A stretch of 7,778 bases of DNA, from assembly GCA_036567205.1 (NCBI GenBank), contig DATCVA010000175.1, forward strand, positions 1-7,778, in the 5' to 3' direction. This document shows positions 1 through 7,742 of the stretch, piece by piece (position 1 is the first letter of the stretch; the number at the start of each line of letters is the position of its first letter). This DNA is from DATCVA01 sp036567205. GTDB taxonomy: Bacteria > Pseudomonadota > Gammaproteobacteria > Burkholderiales > Burkholderiaceae_B. The translations under genes were made by a program, and so were the position numbers. The notes beneath the pieces were generated by a model. The model was given only the letters and a program-made list of their open reading frames with translations, did not search any database and was not told the origin of the DNA.

Positions 1-1644
1 CCATGCCCGTTCAAAACCCAGGTGAATGGCCTGCTGCGGCGGGTGTCCCGCGCGAAGTTCTTCGCGTATGCGTTCGTTGATCAGCACGTTGGAGTCAATG
101 GCCATGCCCAGAGTCAGGGCTATAGCGGCAATACCCGGCAAGGTCAAGGTTGCCTGAAGCATGGACAAGACAGCCAGCAACAGCAATACGTTGAATGTCA
201 GGCCCAGGGTTGAGAACACCCCGAACAGGCGGTAGTACACAATAATGAACACTGCAATGGCAATAAAGCCATACAGGGTGGAATAGAAACCCTTGGCGAT
301 GTTGTCGGCGCCCAGGCTGGGGCCGATAGTGCGTTCTTCGATGATGTTCATCGGTGCGGCCAGTGCGCCGGCGCGCAGCAGCAATGACGTGTCGGCCGCT
401 TCCTGAGCGGTCATGCTGCCTGTAATTTGTACCTGGCCACCGGGGATTTCGCTGCGAATGACCGGTGCGGTTACGACTTCGCCCTTGCCGTTTTCGAACA
501 GCAGTATGGCCATGCGCTTGTTGATGTTGTCGCGCGTAACGTCGCGAAAAATACGTGCGCCTTTTTCGTCAAGCGTCAGATTGACCGACGGCTGCTGCGT
601 TTGCTGATCGCGGCCCGGCTGGGCGTCTTGCAGATTTTCGCCGGTCAGGATGACCTGTCGTTTCAGCAGCAAGGCGCGCCCGTCGCGATCGGTATAGCGT
701 TCTAGCCCGAAGGGCACTGTGCCCGAGTTAAGGGCCGCCATGGCGGACGGCGAATCATCCACCATGCGAATTTCGAGTGTTGCGGTGCGGCCCAGAATTT
801 CCTTGGCTTTGGCAACGTCTTGAACGCCGGGCAACTGAACGACAATGCGGTCGCTGCCTTGTTGCTGAATAATCGGTTCGGCTACGCCCAGTTCGTTAAT
901 ACGGTTGTGCAAAGTCGTAATATTTTGCTTGAGGGCGTTGTTTTGAACCTGGGTAATGGCTGCCGGTGTAAGGGCTGCCGAAAACGTAAACTTGCCGCCC
1001 GTGTCGCGGCTGATGAATTCCATATCGGCCATGCGGCGGCGCAGCTCGGAGACAGCCGCGTCGCGCGTGTCGCCTTTGTCGAATGTGGCGATAATCGACA
1101 GATCGTTGCGCTCGACGTTGGCGGCGCTTAGTTTTGCCTCGCGCAGGCTGGTGCGTATGTCGTTGGCCAGCGAGTCGTAACGTCCGGTCAGCGCGCCGCG
1201 CATGTCAACCTGAAGCAGAAAATGCACGCCGCCGCGCAGGTCCAGCCCCAAATACATGGGGTGTGCTCCCAGGGCGCTAAGCCAGTTGGGCGAGGCAGGC
1301 AGAAGGTTTAACGCGATCGTGTAGTCCGGGTCGGAAGGGTCCGGATTGAACGCTTTTTCGATAATGTCTTTCGCTTTTAGCTGTACATCGGTCGACTCGA
1401 AGCGCACGCGTACTGCCCCAACCGGTCCGTTTTGTTCGTAGTAAGCCCCGGTGGGTACGATATTGTTATTTTTAAGTACCTCTTGAACCCGTCCAAGTAC
1501 GCTGTTGTCAATTTTGACAGTCGTTTTGGCGCCCGCAATTTGTACCGCGGGCGATTCACCAAAAAAGTTGGGCAACGTATAAAGCAGGCCTATGACCAAG
1601 GCTACCAGTACGGTAAGGTATTTCCAGAGAGGATAACGGTTCAT
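1..1644 (-). CDS. secD: Protein translocase subunit SecD (C-terminus cut off by window edge)
   Basis: SecD pairs with SecF as an RND-type, proton-driven accessory to SecYEG that helps pull preproteins into the periplasm. The 548 codons present begin MNRYPLWKY, closely matching the known SecD N-terminus, followed by a first membrane helix at about residues 9-25 and the motif NFFGESPAVQI. The signature LGLDLRGGVHFL lies at about 132-143 and opens the large periplasmic domain. Membrane helices follow at about 454-470, 475-495 and 500-520. The conserved acidic motif GMAIDSNVLINERIREEL is at about 513-530; D517 corresponds to the functionally important Asp of E. coli SecD. Related betaproteobacterial proteins run to roughly 620 residues, so the last membrane part is outside the window. 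No clear Shine-Dalgarno sequence precedes the ATG; the start is chosen by homology. It is the last visible gene of the queA-tgt-yajC-secD train, and secF is expected next. Identification is firm. Confidence 0.97.
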   Translation of the reverse strand, partial: MNRYPLWKYLTVLVALVIGLLYTLPNFFGESPAVQIAGAKTTVKIDNSVLGRVQEVLKNNNIVPTGAYYEQNGPVGAVRVRFESTDVQLKAKDIIEKAFNPDPSDPDYTIALNLLPASPNWLSALGAHPMYLGLDLRGGVHFLLQVDMRGALTGRYDSLANDIRTSLREAKLSAANVERNDLSIIATFDKGDTRDAAVSELRRRMADMEFISRDTGGKFTFSAALTPAAITQVQNNALKQNITTLHNRINELGVAEPIIQQQGSDRIVVQLPGVQDVAKAKEILGRTATLEIRMVDDSPSAMAALNSGTVPFGLERYTDRDGRALLLKRQVILTGENLQDAQPGRDQQTQQPSVNLTLDEKGARIFRDVTRDNINKRMAILLFENGKGEVVTAPVIRSEIPGGQVQITGSMTAQEAADTSLLLRAGALAAPMNIIEERTIGPSLGADNIAKGFYSTLYGFIAIAVFIIVYYRLFGVFSTLGLTFNVLLLLAVLSMLQATLTLPGIAAIALTLGMAIDSNVLINERIREELRAGHPPQQAIHLGFERAW

Positions 1645-1664
1645 TGTCGATTAACAGCTAAAGC

Positions 1665-1703
1665 AAAAAAGGAAACCCCGGCCAGGGCGTCTGGCTGTGG
1701 GGT
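1665..1703 (-). terminator. Candidate intrinsic terminator/attenuator between yajC and secD
   Basis: Read on the minus strand, ACCCC and GCCAG pair with CTGGC and GGGGT, giving two 5-bp stems separated by a small asymmetric internal loop (3 nt against 1 nt) and closed by a 5-nt loop. The stem is followed at once by TTCCTTTTTT. It starts 12 nt after the yajC stop codon and ends 20 nt before the secD ATG. The geometry fits a leaky Rho-independent terminator inside an operon. The pairing is seen directly; the function is inferred. It could instead be an mRNA processing or stability hairpin. Confidence 0.5.
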
Positions 1704-1715
1704 AGATACACTGTT

Positions 1716-2060
1716 TTATAGTGCTTTGATCGTGCCTTTAGGCAAAACCGTCGTTACAGCTGTCCGTTGCAAGATCGCTTCAATTGGCTTGTCGGCAACG
1801 GCGCTGATCTCGAGAGTAATATAGGTGTCGCTTACTTTAGTGACTTTTCCCAGCATGCCGCCCGATGTAATAACTTCGTCGCCCTTGGCCAATGCCGCTA
1901 CCATGTTGCGGTGTTCTTTCTGACGTTTCATTTGTGGACGAATCATCAGGAAGTAAAGAATTACAAACATCAAAATAATAGGCAACATGCCCATTAAAGC
2001 GTTTTCTCCGCCGGCGGCGGCTTGTGCGGTAATCAGTTTAAGTGTGTCCACTGCGAGCAT
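1716..2060 (-). CDS. yajC: Sec translocase accessory protein YajC
   Basis: YajC is a small inner-membrane protein that copurifies with the SecDF complex. The 114-residue product has one strong membrane helix at about residues 21-40 (rich in L, I, M and F), then the family hallmark RPQMKRQKEH at 41-50 and the cytoplasmic motif GDEVITSGGMLGKV at about 60-73. Length is typical of the family (about 110 residues). The ATG is supported by an AGGAG ribosome binding site six bases upstream (2067-2071 on the plus strand). It lies 51 bp after tgt and 71 bp before secD, the standard proteobacterial arrangement. A TACAAT hexamer on the minus strand (2094-2099) might be an internal -10 element, but no good -35 accompanies it. 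Confidence 0.97.
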   Translation of the reverse strand: MLAVDTLKLITAQAAAGGENALMGMLPIILMFVILYFLMIRPQMKRQKEHRNMVAALAKGDEVITSGGMLGKVTKVSDTYITLEISAVADKPIEAILQRTAVTTVLPKGTIKAL

Positions 2061-2066
2061 TCGAGA

Positions 2067-2071
2067 CTCCT
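2067..2071 (-). promoter_or_regulatory. Ribosome binding site of yajC
   Basis: AGGAG on the minus strand, six bases before the yajC ATG. It is the clearest Shine-Dalgarno sequence in the minus-strand gene train. queA, tgt and secD show none that is convincing. Confidence 0.8.
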
Positions 2072-2111
2072 GAGATTTTCAAGGTAATTTTCTATTGTAG
2101 CGATATCTGGC

Positions 2112-3244
<1,133 letters not shown>

Positions 3245-3248
<4 letters not shown>

Positions 3249-4309
3249 GAGTTGGGGGGTTCTATAAACATGGCATCGCCATAGCTGAAAAAGCGGTACC
3301 TGGACTGGATGGCGTGCGCGTAGGCGCGTTGCATGGGCTCCATGCCCGCCAGTGCGGAAACCAGCATCAGCAGCGTTGATTTAGGTAAATGAAAATTGGT
3401 GATCAGGGCGTCAATATAGGTAAATTGATAGCCAGGCGTGATAAACAGGCGGGTATCGCCCTCGATCGGGCCGGTTTGGTCAGGTTGCTGCGCGGCGGAC
3501 TCCAGCGCTCGAACGCTGGTCGTGCCAACGGCCACAACACGTCCGCCGGCTGTCCGGGTTGCCCGGATCATATCCAGCGTCTGTGCCGATACCGAGTAGC
3601 GTTCCGAGTGCATTTGATGCTCGTGCAGATTTTCGACCCGTACCGGCTGGAAGGTGCCGGCGCCCACATGCAGGGTTACAAAAGTATGTTTGATCCCTTG
3701 GGCCGCCAGGGTGGCCAGCATGGTTTCGTCAAAATGCAGGCCCGCTGTGGGGGCGGCAACTGCGCCGGGGGTTTGGGCATATACGGTTTGATAGCGCTCG
3801 TCGTCCTCTTGCCCGGCCGCATGTTCAATATAGGGGGGCAGCGGTGTGGCGCCATACTGGTCCAGCAAGTCCAGGACCCGTTCGGGAAATTCAAGCTCGA
3901 ACAACTCGCCGTCACGTCCTGATACCTTGATGGAAAACGCGTCGGCCACAATGATGGCGCTTCCCGCCTTGGGGGACTTGCTGGCTTTGATGTGCGCCAG
4001 CGCTACCGTGGGGCTGGTAATGCGCTCGATCAAGATTTCGACTTTGCCGCCGCTGGCTTTGTGTCCATGCAGTCGCGCCTTGATGACGCGGGTATCGTTG
4101 AAGACAAGCAGGTCGTTCGGTTGGAGAAGACCGGGCAGGTCGGCGAACTGCCGGTCGTGCAGCTGGCCGGCGGGGTCCACGTGCAACAGGCGGCTGGCGC
4201 CGCGCTGCGCGGCAGGCGTTTGGGCTATTAGTTCAGCTGGAAGCTGGTAATCGAAGTCGGAAAGTTGAAGCGATGGGTTCACGCGGGTGATCTTTGGGTG
4301 TGGGCGCAT
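3245..4309 (-). CDS. queA: S-adenosylmethionine:tRNA ribosyltransferase-isomerase
   Basis: QueA transfers and isomerises the ribosyl part of S-adenosylmethionine onto preQ1 in tRNA, making epoxyqueuosine, the step after Tgt. Family blocks appear in order: SDFDYQLPAELIAQ (about 17-30), RLLHVD (40-45), NDLLVFNDTRVIKARLHG (65-82), QTPGAVAAPTAGLHFD (179-194), HVGAGTFQPVRVENLHEHQMH (214-234), VGTTSVRALES (261-271) and TNFHLPKSTLLMLVSALAG (304-322). The length of 354 residues is slightly above E. coli (about 356 with other indels, but with a shorter N-terminus). The first ~15 residues before SDFDY are not conserved in the family, and no good ribosome binding site marks the ATG. A GTG at 4282 is an alternative start that would give 345 residues. 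It is first in the minus-strand train and divergent from dacB. Function is firm; the exact start is not. Confidence 0.96.
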
Positions 4310-4337
4310 GGTACGCGCAAATTAAGGATTGGGCCGT

Positions 4338-4343
4338 ATTTTA
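4338..4343 (-). promoter_or_regulatory. Possible -10 element for queA
   Basis: TAAAAT on the minus strand, a near-consensus sigma-70 -10 hexamer about 30 bases upstream of the queA ATG. A perfect TTGACA lies upstream on the same strand but only 8 bp away, far too close for a normal -35, so the pair is not a standard promoter. The hexamer overlaps the left arm of the inverted repeat in this gap. Confidence 0.25.
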
Positions 4344-4370
4344 AGCTGTCATGTCAAATTTCTGCTTAAA
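4340..4370. repeat. Inverted repeat in the queA/dacB divergent gap
   Basis: Arms TTTAAGC (4340-4346) and GCTTAAA (4364-4370) are perfect reverse complements with a 17-bp spacer. The spacer begins with a tandem repeat, TGTCA TGTCA (4347-4356). The position between divergent genes and over a candidate -10 fits an operator. Seven-base arms can also arise by chance in AT-rich intergenic DNA, so the regulatory role is only a suggestion. Confidence 0.35.
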
Positions 4371-4373
4371 GGC

Positions 4374-4403
4374 TGCACAAACCGGGGCGTCTTTGGGTAT
4401 GCT
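4374..4403 (+). promoter_or_regulatory. Weak candidate promoter for dacB
   Basis: TATGCT (4398-4403) resembles a -10 hexamer, with TGCACA (4374-4379) as a poor -35 match at 18-bp spacing. It lies 34 bases before the dacB ATG. The match is modest and no activity evidence exists; the rest of 4310-4437 shows no better plus-strand candidate by eye. Confidence 0.22.
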
Positions 4404-4437
4404 CCTATCTTCTTAAGTTGGAAACGAGTGAAGTGCT

Positions 4438-5895
4438 ATGCCCGCCTTTTCGCCAAAAAAATGGATGGATCACGCCATGCAGCATGGGCGCAAACTAATG
4501 CTGGGCAGCATGGGCGTATTTTTTGCGTCCGTCGTTTCAGCACAAAGCTTGCCGCCAGAGCTCGAGCAAGTATGGCGTGCAACGCGTTTGTCCCAGAATG
4601 CGGTTTCGGTGGTAGTTCAAGAGATCAACGGACCGCGTCTGCTGGCCATTAATCCATCATCGCCCCGTAATCCGGCATCGGTCATGAAGATGGTAACAAC
4701 CTGGGCGGGGTTATCCGGCTTGGGGCCCGAGTACCGTTGGCGGACAACCTTTTTGGCTAAGGGCGGTGGCAGGCCCGATGCGCAGGGCTCGCTAAGCGGA
4801 CCGCTTTATTTGCAGGCCGGGGGCGATCCGTTCTTAACCATGGCCGACTTATGGTCGTTGCTGCGGGAATTGCGGTTGCGCGGCATTAAGAACCTGACTG
4901 AAGTGGTGGTCGACCGTTCTTTGTTCGGCCAGGTACAGATTGATCCGGGTCAGTTCGATGGCGCTCCCGATCGTCCCTATAATGCCAGCCCGGACGCCAT
5001 GATGGTCAGCCTGGGGGCGGTTCGGCTATTGTTTCAGCCCGATTTGTCGGCGCAAAAGTGGATACCAATTATCGACCCGCCGGTGCCCGGCGTCCGTGTC
5101 GATGGCGAGGTTCAATGGAGCAATGTCCGTTGCCCCGGATCGCCTTCGGTGGCGACCAATGTTCTGCATACCGGTAAGGAAATAACCATACGGGTTGGCG
5201 GTAGCGCAGCGGGTTCTTGCGGCGAATTCAGCGTGTATCGGCTGGCGTTGGCTCAACCTGAGTATTTTTCGGCGCTTTTTCAAATGCTATGGAAAGAATT
5301 GGGCGGTACTCTTGGCAAGGGAGTGCGCAGCGGCCGTATTCCTTCCAATGTAGACCCGGTAGTTTGGCATGATTCCGCTACGCTGGCTGACACCATACGC
5401 CAGATCAATAAGCAGAGTAACAACGTAATGGCGCGAACGCTGTTGCTGACGCTTGGCGCCGAAAAACTCGGCCGCGGTGCGACGCCTGGCATGGGCGGGC
5501 AAGCAGCCCTGGCCGTGTTGCGAAGCCAAAACGTTGATACGCGCGGGTGGGTCATCGATAACGGCGCTGGCCTGTCGCGCGAGGCGCGTCTTACAGCAGA
5601 AGGGTTAAGCGGTATGCTCGATGCAGCGTGGCGCTCGCCGTTAATGCCTGAATTCATATCCTCTCTGGCCATAGCAGGTGTCGATGGCACTGTCAGGCGT
5701 CGCCTACGCGACGACGAAGTCAAGGGCATGGCCCATTTAAAGACGGGCACGTTGCGCGACGTGCGAGCACTGGCCGGTTACGTTTTAGGGGCCAGCGGCA
5801 AACGCTATATTGTCGTAAGCATGGTGAACGACGAGCGCTCAACGGCAATGCGCCCATTCGACGATGCTTTAATTACCTGGCTGGCCGCCCGCTAG
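4438..5895 (+). CDS. dacB: D-alanyl-D-alanine carboxypeptidase/endopeptidase, PBP4 type (peptidase S13)
   Basis: This periplasmic penicillin-binding protein trims the terminal D-Ala of peptidoglycan peptides and cuts cross-links. All three active-site motifs are present: SVMK (S81 nucleophile, K84), SNN (327-329) and KTG (435-437). Family blocks GGDPFLT (128-134), DNGAGLSREARLTA (374-387) and GVDGTVRRRL (414-423) are also visible. Length is 485 residues, normal for S13 enzymes. The large insert between the first and second motifs, typical of PBP4, spans roughly 100-300 and carries C232 and C261, a possible disulfide. The N-terminus has basic residues and a hydrophobic stretch (about 19-35), with likely cleavage after VSA (35). 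The start is uncertain: in-frame ATGs at 4465 and 4477 would also leave a usable signal peptide, and none has a strong ribosome binding site. upp follows 35 bp downstream. Confidence 0.95.
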   Translation: MPAFSPKKWMDHAMQHGRKLMLGSMGVFFASVVSAQSLPPELEQVWRATRLSQNAVSVVVQEINGPRLLAINPSSPRNPASVMKMVTTWAGLSGLGPEYRWRTTFLAKGGGRPDAQGSLSGPLYLQAGGDPFLTMADLWSLLRELRLRGIKNLTEVVVDRSLFGQVQIDPGQFDGAPDRPYNASPDAMMVSLGAVRLLFQPDLSAQKWIPIIDPPVPGVRVDGEVQWSNVRCPGSPSVATNVLHTGKEITIRVGGSAAGSCGEFSVYRLALAQPEYFSALFQMLWKELGGTLGKGVRSGRIPSNVDPVVWHDSATLADTIRQINKQSNNVMARTLLLTLGAEKLGRGATPGMGGQAALAVLRSQNVDTRGWVIDNGAGLSREARLTAEGLSGMLDAAWRSPLMPEFISSLAIAGVDGTVRRRLRDDEVKGMAHLKTGTLRDVRALAGYVLGASGKRYIVVSMVNDERSTAMRPFDDALITWLAAR

Positions 5896-5919
5896 CCGGC
5901 CCCCCGATTCATTATCTGT

Positions 5920-5923
5920 AGGA
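5920..5923 (+). promoter_or_regulatory. Ribosome binding site of upp
   Basis: AGGA seven bases upstream of the upp ATG, within the short dacB-upp gap. It supports the start at 5931. Confidence 0.6.
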
Positions 5924-5930
5924 CACCTGT

Positions 5931-6569
5931 ATGCCTGTACACGAAATTCGCCATCCCTTGATTCGTCATAAGCTGGGCCTGATGCGCCGCGCCGATCTCA
6001 GCACGAAAAATTTCCGTGAAATGGCACAGGAAGTGGCGGCGCTTCTTACCTATGAAGCGACCAAGGATTTGCCGCTGGAGCACTATACGGTGCAAGGTTG
6101 GAGCGGCGAAATTGACGTCGAAAAAATTGCCGGGAAAAAAGTTACGGTTGTCCCCATTTTACGTGCCGGCATCGGTATGCTCGACGGTGTGCTCAGTTTG
6201 GTCCCGGGGGCCAAGGTCAGTGCCGTTGGCATCGCGCGCAACGAGGAAACGCTTCAGGCCCACGCTTACCTTGAGCGTTTGGTTGGCGCGCTTGATCAGC
6301 GCCTGGCCCTGATTATCGACCCTATGCTGGCCACAGGAGGATCCATGGTGGCAACCATCGACCTTCTAAAAAAAGCGGGTTGCAAGAATGTCCGCGCCCT
6401 GGTGCTTGTGGCGGCGCCCGAAGGAATACAAGCCGTCGAGGCCAAGCACCCGGATGTCCACGTTTATACGGCGTCCATCGATAGCCATCTGAACGAACAC
6501 GGCTACATTATTCCTGGCCTGGGCGATGCCGGCGACCGTATTTTTGGTACGCGGCAAAAAGAGGTATAA
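5931..6569 (+). CDS. upp: Uracil phosphoribosyltransferase
   Basis: Upp makes UMP from uracil and PRPP in cytoplasmic pyrimidine salvage. The product has 212 residues (about 208 in E. coli). The N-terminal block HPLIRHKLGLMR (8-19) and NFREMAQEVAALLTYEATKDLP (27-48) match the family. VVPILRAGIGMLDGVL (73-88) is the conserved loop near the active site. The PRPP-binding loop is IIDPMLATGGSMVATI (128-143), and the uracil-recognition tail is GYIIPGLGDAGDRIFGT (191-207). The start is supported by an AGGA seven bases upstream and by the usual MPVHEIRHPL-type beginning. It lies 35 bp after dacB on the same strand with no evident terminator between, so the two may be cotranscribed although their functions differ. 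Identification is firm. Confidence 0.98.
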   Translation: MPVHEIRHPLIRHKLGLMRRADLSTKNFREMAQEVAALLTYEATKDLPLEHYTVQGWSGEIDVEKIAGKKVTVVPILRAGIGMLDGVLSLVPGAKVSAVGIARNEETLQAHAYLERLVGALDQRLALIIDPMLATGGSMVATIDLLKKAGCKNVRALVLVAAPEGIQAVEAKHPDVHVYTASIDSHLNEHGYIIPGLGDAGDRIFGTRQKEV

Positions 6570-6600
6570 CGATTCATGTTTGCTAACGTTTGATCATTTT

Positions 6601-6629
6601 TTGTGCCGAGCCTGTTTGTTATGTGTAGT
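6601..6629 (+). promoter_or_regulatory. Weak candidate promoter upstream of the exported-protein gene
   Basis: TTGTGC (6601-6606) and TGTAGT (6624-6629) are spaced by 17 bp and resemble -35 and -10 hexamers at 3/6 and 4/6 matches. The downstream palindrome at 6640-6655 would cover the expected transcription start. The match is weak; it is listed because the 94-bp gap is AT-rich and no better pair was seen. Confidence 0.2.
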
Positions 6630-6639
6630 AGCATGGGTT

Positions 6640-6655
6640 TTTGAAATATTTCAAA
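6640..6655. repeat. Perfect 16-bp palindrome before the exported-protein gene
   Basis: TTTGAAATATTTCAAA is its own reverse complement. It sits 8 bp upstream of the ATG at 6664 and just upstream of the GTGGG that could be a poor ribosome binding site. The perfect two-fold symmetry suits a dimeric DNA-binding protein; as an RNA hairpin it would be weak because it is nearly all A-U. Function is unknown. Confidence 0.5.
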
Positions 6656-6663
6656 GTGGGCCT

Positions 6664-7392
6664 ATGCGTTTTATTTCATCCGTGAGTTTTGCCATGGCAA
6701 GTTTGGCATTGGGGCTTAATGCTCCGGCCGCGATTGCGGGCCTGTGTGAAGCGCCCTTCATGCACGATGGCGGCCAGGCCCAGTTGACCGGATCCGGGGG
6801 GCTTCAAATGGGAGCCGACTTGTCTTTTACAGAAGTAAAGAAAACAGGCGGCGATACCTGCGAAGCAAGAGTCCGGGGCATGGCAACGTTCGGGCTGATG
6901 GGCTTGCCGCCAGGCAAATCCGATCTTGACTATTGGATGACAGTAAAAGATGGCAAGGCATCCTTCGAACGTCGCGACGGCAGTGGGAAGCGCGAGCCTG
7001 TCAATGGTAAATTCGATTTACGGATGCTGGGGCTTTTCGCCTATGGCGAGCCCATTACCCGTTCCGGGCAAAGCTTTCCAGCACTCAAATTTCAAATCAA
7101 CGTCGACCGCAAAGCAGTGCAAACTCAGCCTATTGTCGTTAAGACCGGTGAAAAAACCGTCGGTGAACGTCAGTCTATTCAGACGGCAGTTGGTACTCAG
7201 TCGTGCTGGCCCATTCGGTACACACGCATTATCGATCCCACCCAAGCTTCATTTAATGGTTTGGTATTGCCTGTTCCGGGCATGACCTCGTCGGTTACCG
7301 ACTATTTTTGTCCGGATGTCAATATGGTCATGAAGCAAGAAAGCGAGCAAAATGGTGTCAACTCAGTCGTTGAAGTAACCAAGATCAAGTAG
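6664..7392 (+). CDS. Unrecognised exported protein with four cysteines
   Basis: I do not recognise this gene. From the ATG at 6664 it encodes 242 residues beginning MRFISSVSFAMASLALG, with a signal peptide of about 25 residues and an AIA cleavage motif (23-25). Residues before C28 do not form a lipobox, so a soluble periplasmic or secreted protein is more likely than a lipoprotein. The mature part is polar, beta-rich in appearance and has exactly four cysteines (C28, C66, C181, C216), which could form two disulfides. The C-terminal pattern around VPGMTSSVTDYFCPDVNMVMKQES faintly resembles the tail of DUF3108/TapB-like periplasmic proteins, where a threaded beta-sheet ends in a similar VKxE segment; this is only a suggestion. 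The reading frame stays open back to an ATG at 6526 inside upp, but the signal peptide favours 6664. There is no strong ribosome binding site. Confidence 0.8.
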   Translation: MRFISSVSFAMASLALGLNAPAAIAGLCEAPFMHDGGQAQLTGSGGLQMGADLSFTEVKKTGGDTCEARVRGMATFGLMGLPPGKSDLDYWMTVKDGKASFERRDGSGKREPVNGKFDLRMLGLFAYGEPITRSGQSFPALKFQINVDRKAVQTQPIVVKTGEKTVGERQSIQTAVGTQSCWPIRYTRIIDPTQASFNGLVLPVPGMTSSVTDYFCPDVNMVMKQESEQNGVNSVVEVTKIK

Positions 7393-7414
7393 TATGAATC
7401 GGGTCCTTAACTCT

Positions 7415-7419
7415 GGAGG
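7415..7419 (+). promoter_or_regulatory. Strong ribosome binding site of the DUF883 gene
   Basis: GGAGG five bases before the ATG at 7425, close to the ideal Shine-Dalgarno sequence. It selects this start over the in-frame ATG at 7467 and suggests efficient translation. Confidence 0.85.
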
Positions 7420-7424
7420 TTAGT

Positions 7425-7742
7425 ATGGTTAGTAAACATAATATTCGTGACAACGAAGAGCAAATCATGGAAAGCGTCAAGGGCAGTCTGGATGAGGCTG
7501 AAAAGCTTTTGCGCGAGGCTGCCGAGGCCACCGGCGACAAAGCGGCCGAGTTGCGCGAGCGCGCCATGACATCATTACGCCATACGCGCGAGACGCTTTA
7601 CGATACACAAGACGCGCTCCTGGAAAAAGGGCGCAAGGCCGCGCGTTGCACTGACGATTATGTGCACGACAACCCGTGGCAGGCTATTGGCGTTGCCGGC
7701 TTGACGGGCTTGTTGCTGGGCATGCTTATTTGCCGCCGTTAA
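7425..7742 (+). CDS. DUF883 family membrane-anchored protein (ElaB/YqjD-like)
   Basis: The 105-residue product has the family layout: a polar, charged, Ala/Glu/Lys/Arg-rich helical region (about 10-75, probably amphipathic or coiled coil), then DDYVHDNPWQAIGVAGLTG (77-95) leading into one C-terminal membrane helix (about 86-102) with small-residue GxxxG-type spacing, and a short basic end, CRR. In E. coli, YqjD, ElaB and YgaM are stationary-phase inner-membrane proteins reported to bind ribosomes; that role is known for the family and only inferred here. Cysteines lie at 75 and 103, either side of the membrane helix. The gene follows the exported-protein gene by 32 bp and has its own excellent ribosome binding site. 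In related genomes a small phage-holin-like/YqjE membrane protein often follows, which would be outside this window. Confidence 0.9.
   Translation: MVSKHNIRDNEEQIMESVKGSLDEAEKLLREAAEATGDKAAELRERAMTSLRHTRETLYDTQDALLEKGRKAARCTDDYVHDNPWQAIGVAGLTGLLLGMLICRR

Noticed and set aside
1432..1824. Open frame of 130 codons on the plus strand across the secD-yajC junction
   Set aside because: It lies antisense to two well-identified genes, matches no family I know, and is best explained as a shadow of their coding bias.
3389..3922. Open frame of 177 codons on the plus strand inside queA
   Set aside because: It is antisense to a fully conserved queA, and its composition (Gly, Arg, Gln rich) is typical of a reverse-strand shadow.
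4346..4359. TTGACA on the minus strand (4351-4356 region) as a -35 element for queA
   Set aside because: The hexamer is a perfect match, but the only good -10 (TAAAAT) is 8 bp away and nothing acceptable lies at 15-19 bp.
5280..5750. Open frame of 156 codons on the minus strand inside dacB
   Set aside because: It overlaps the conserved SNN and KTG region of dacB on the other strand and has no ribosome binding site or recognisable domain.
5879..5897. Hairpin GGCTGGC/GCTAGCC (one G-T pair) spanning the dacB stop codon
   Set aside because: It is not followed by a T-tract (the next bases are GGCCCCCCG), and most of it is coding sequence, so there is no support for a terminator between dacB and upp.
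6570..6605. Possible terminator after upp, suggested by the T-run at 6597-6602
   Set aside because: I could not find a stable GC-containing stem directly before the T-run; only short AT-rich pairings are available.
6526..6663. N-terminal extension of the unrecognised exported protein from the ATG at 6526
   Set aside because: It would overlap the end of upp by 44 bases and bury the signal peptide behind 46 residues. The start at 6664 gives a normal signal peptide.
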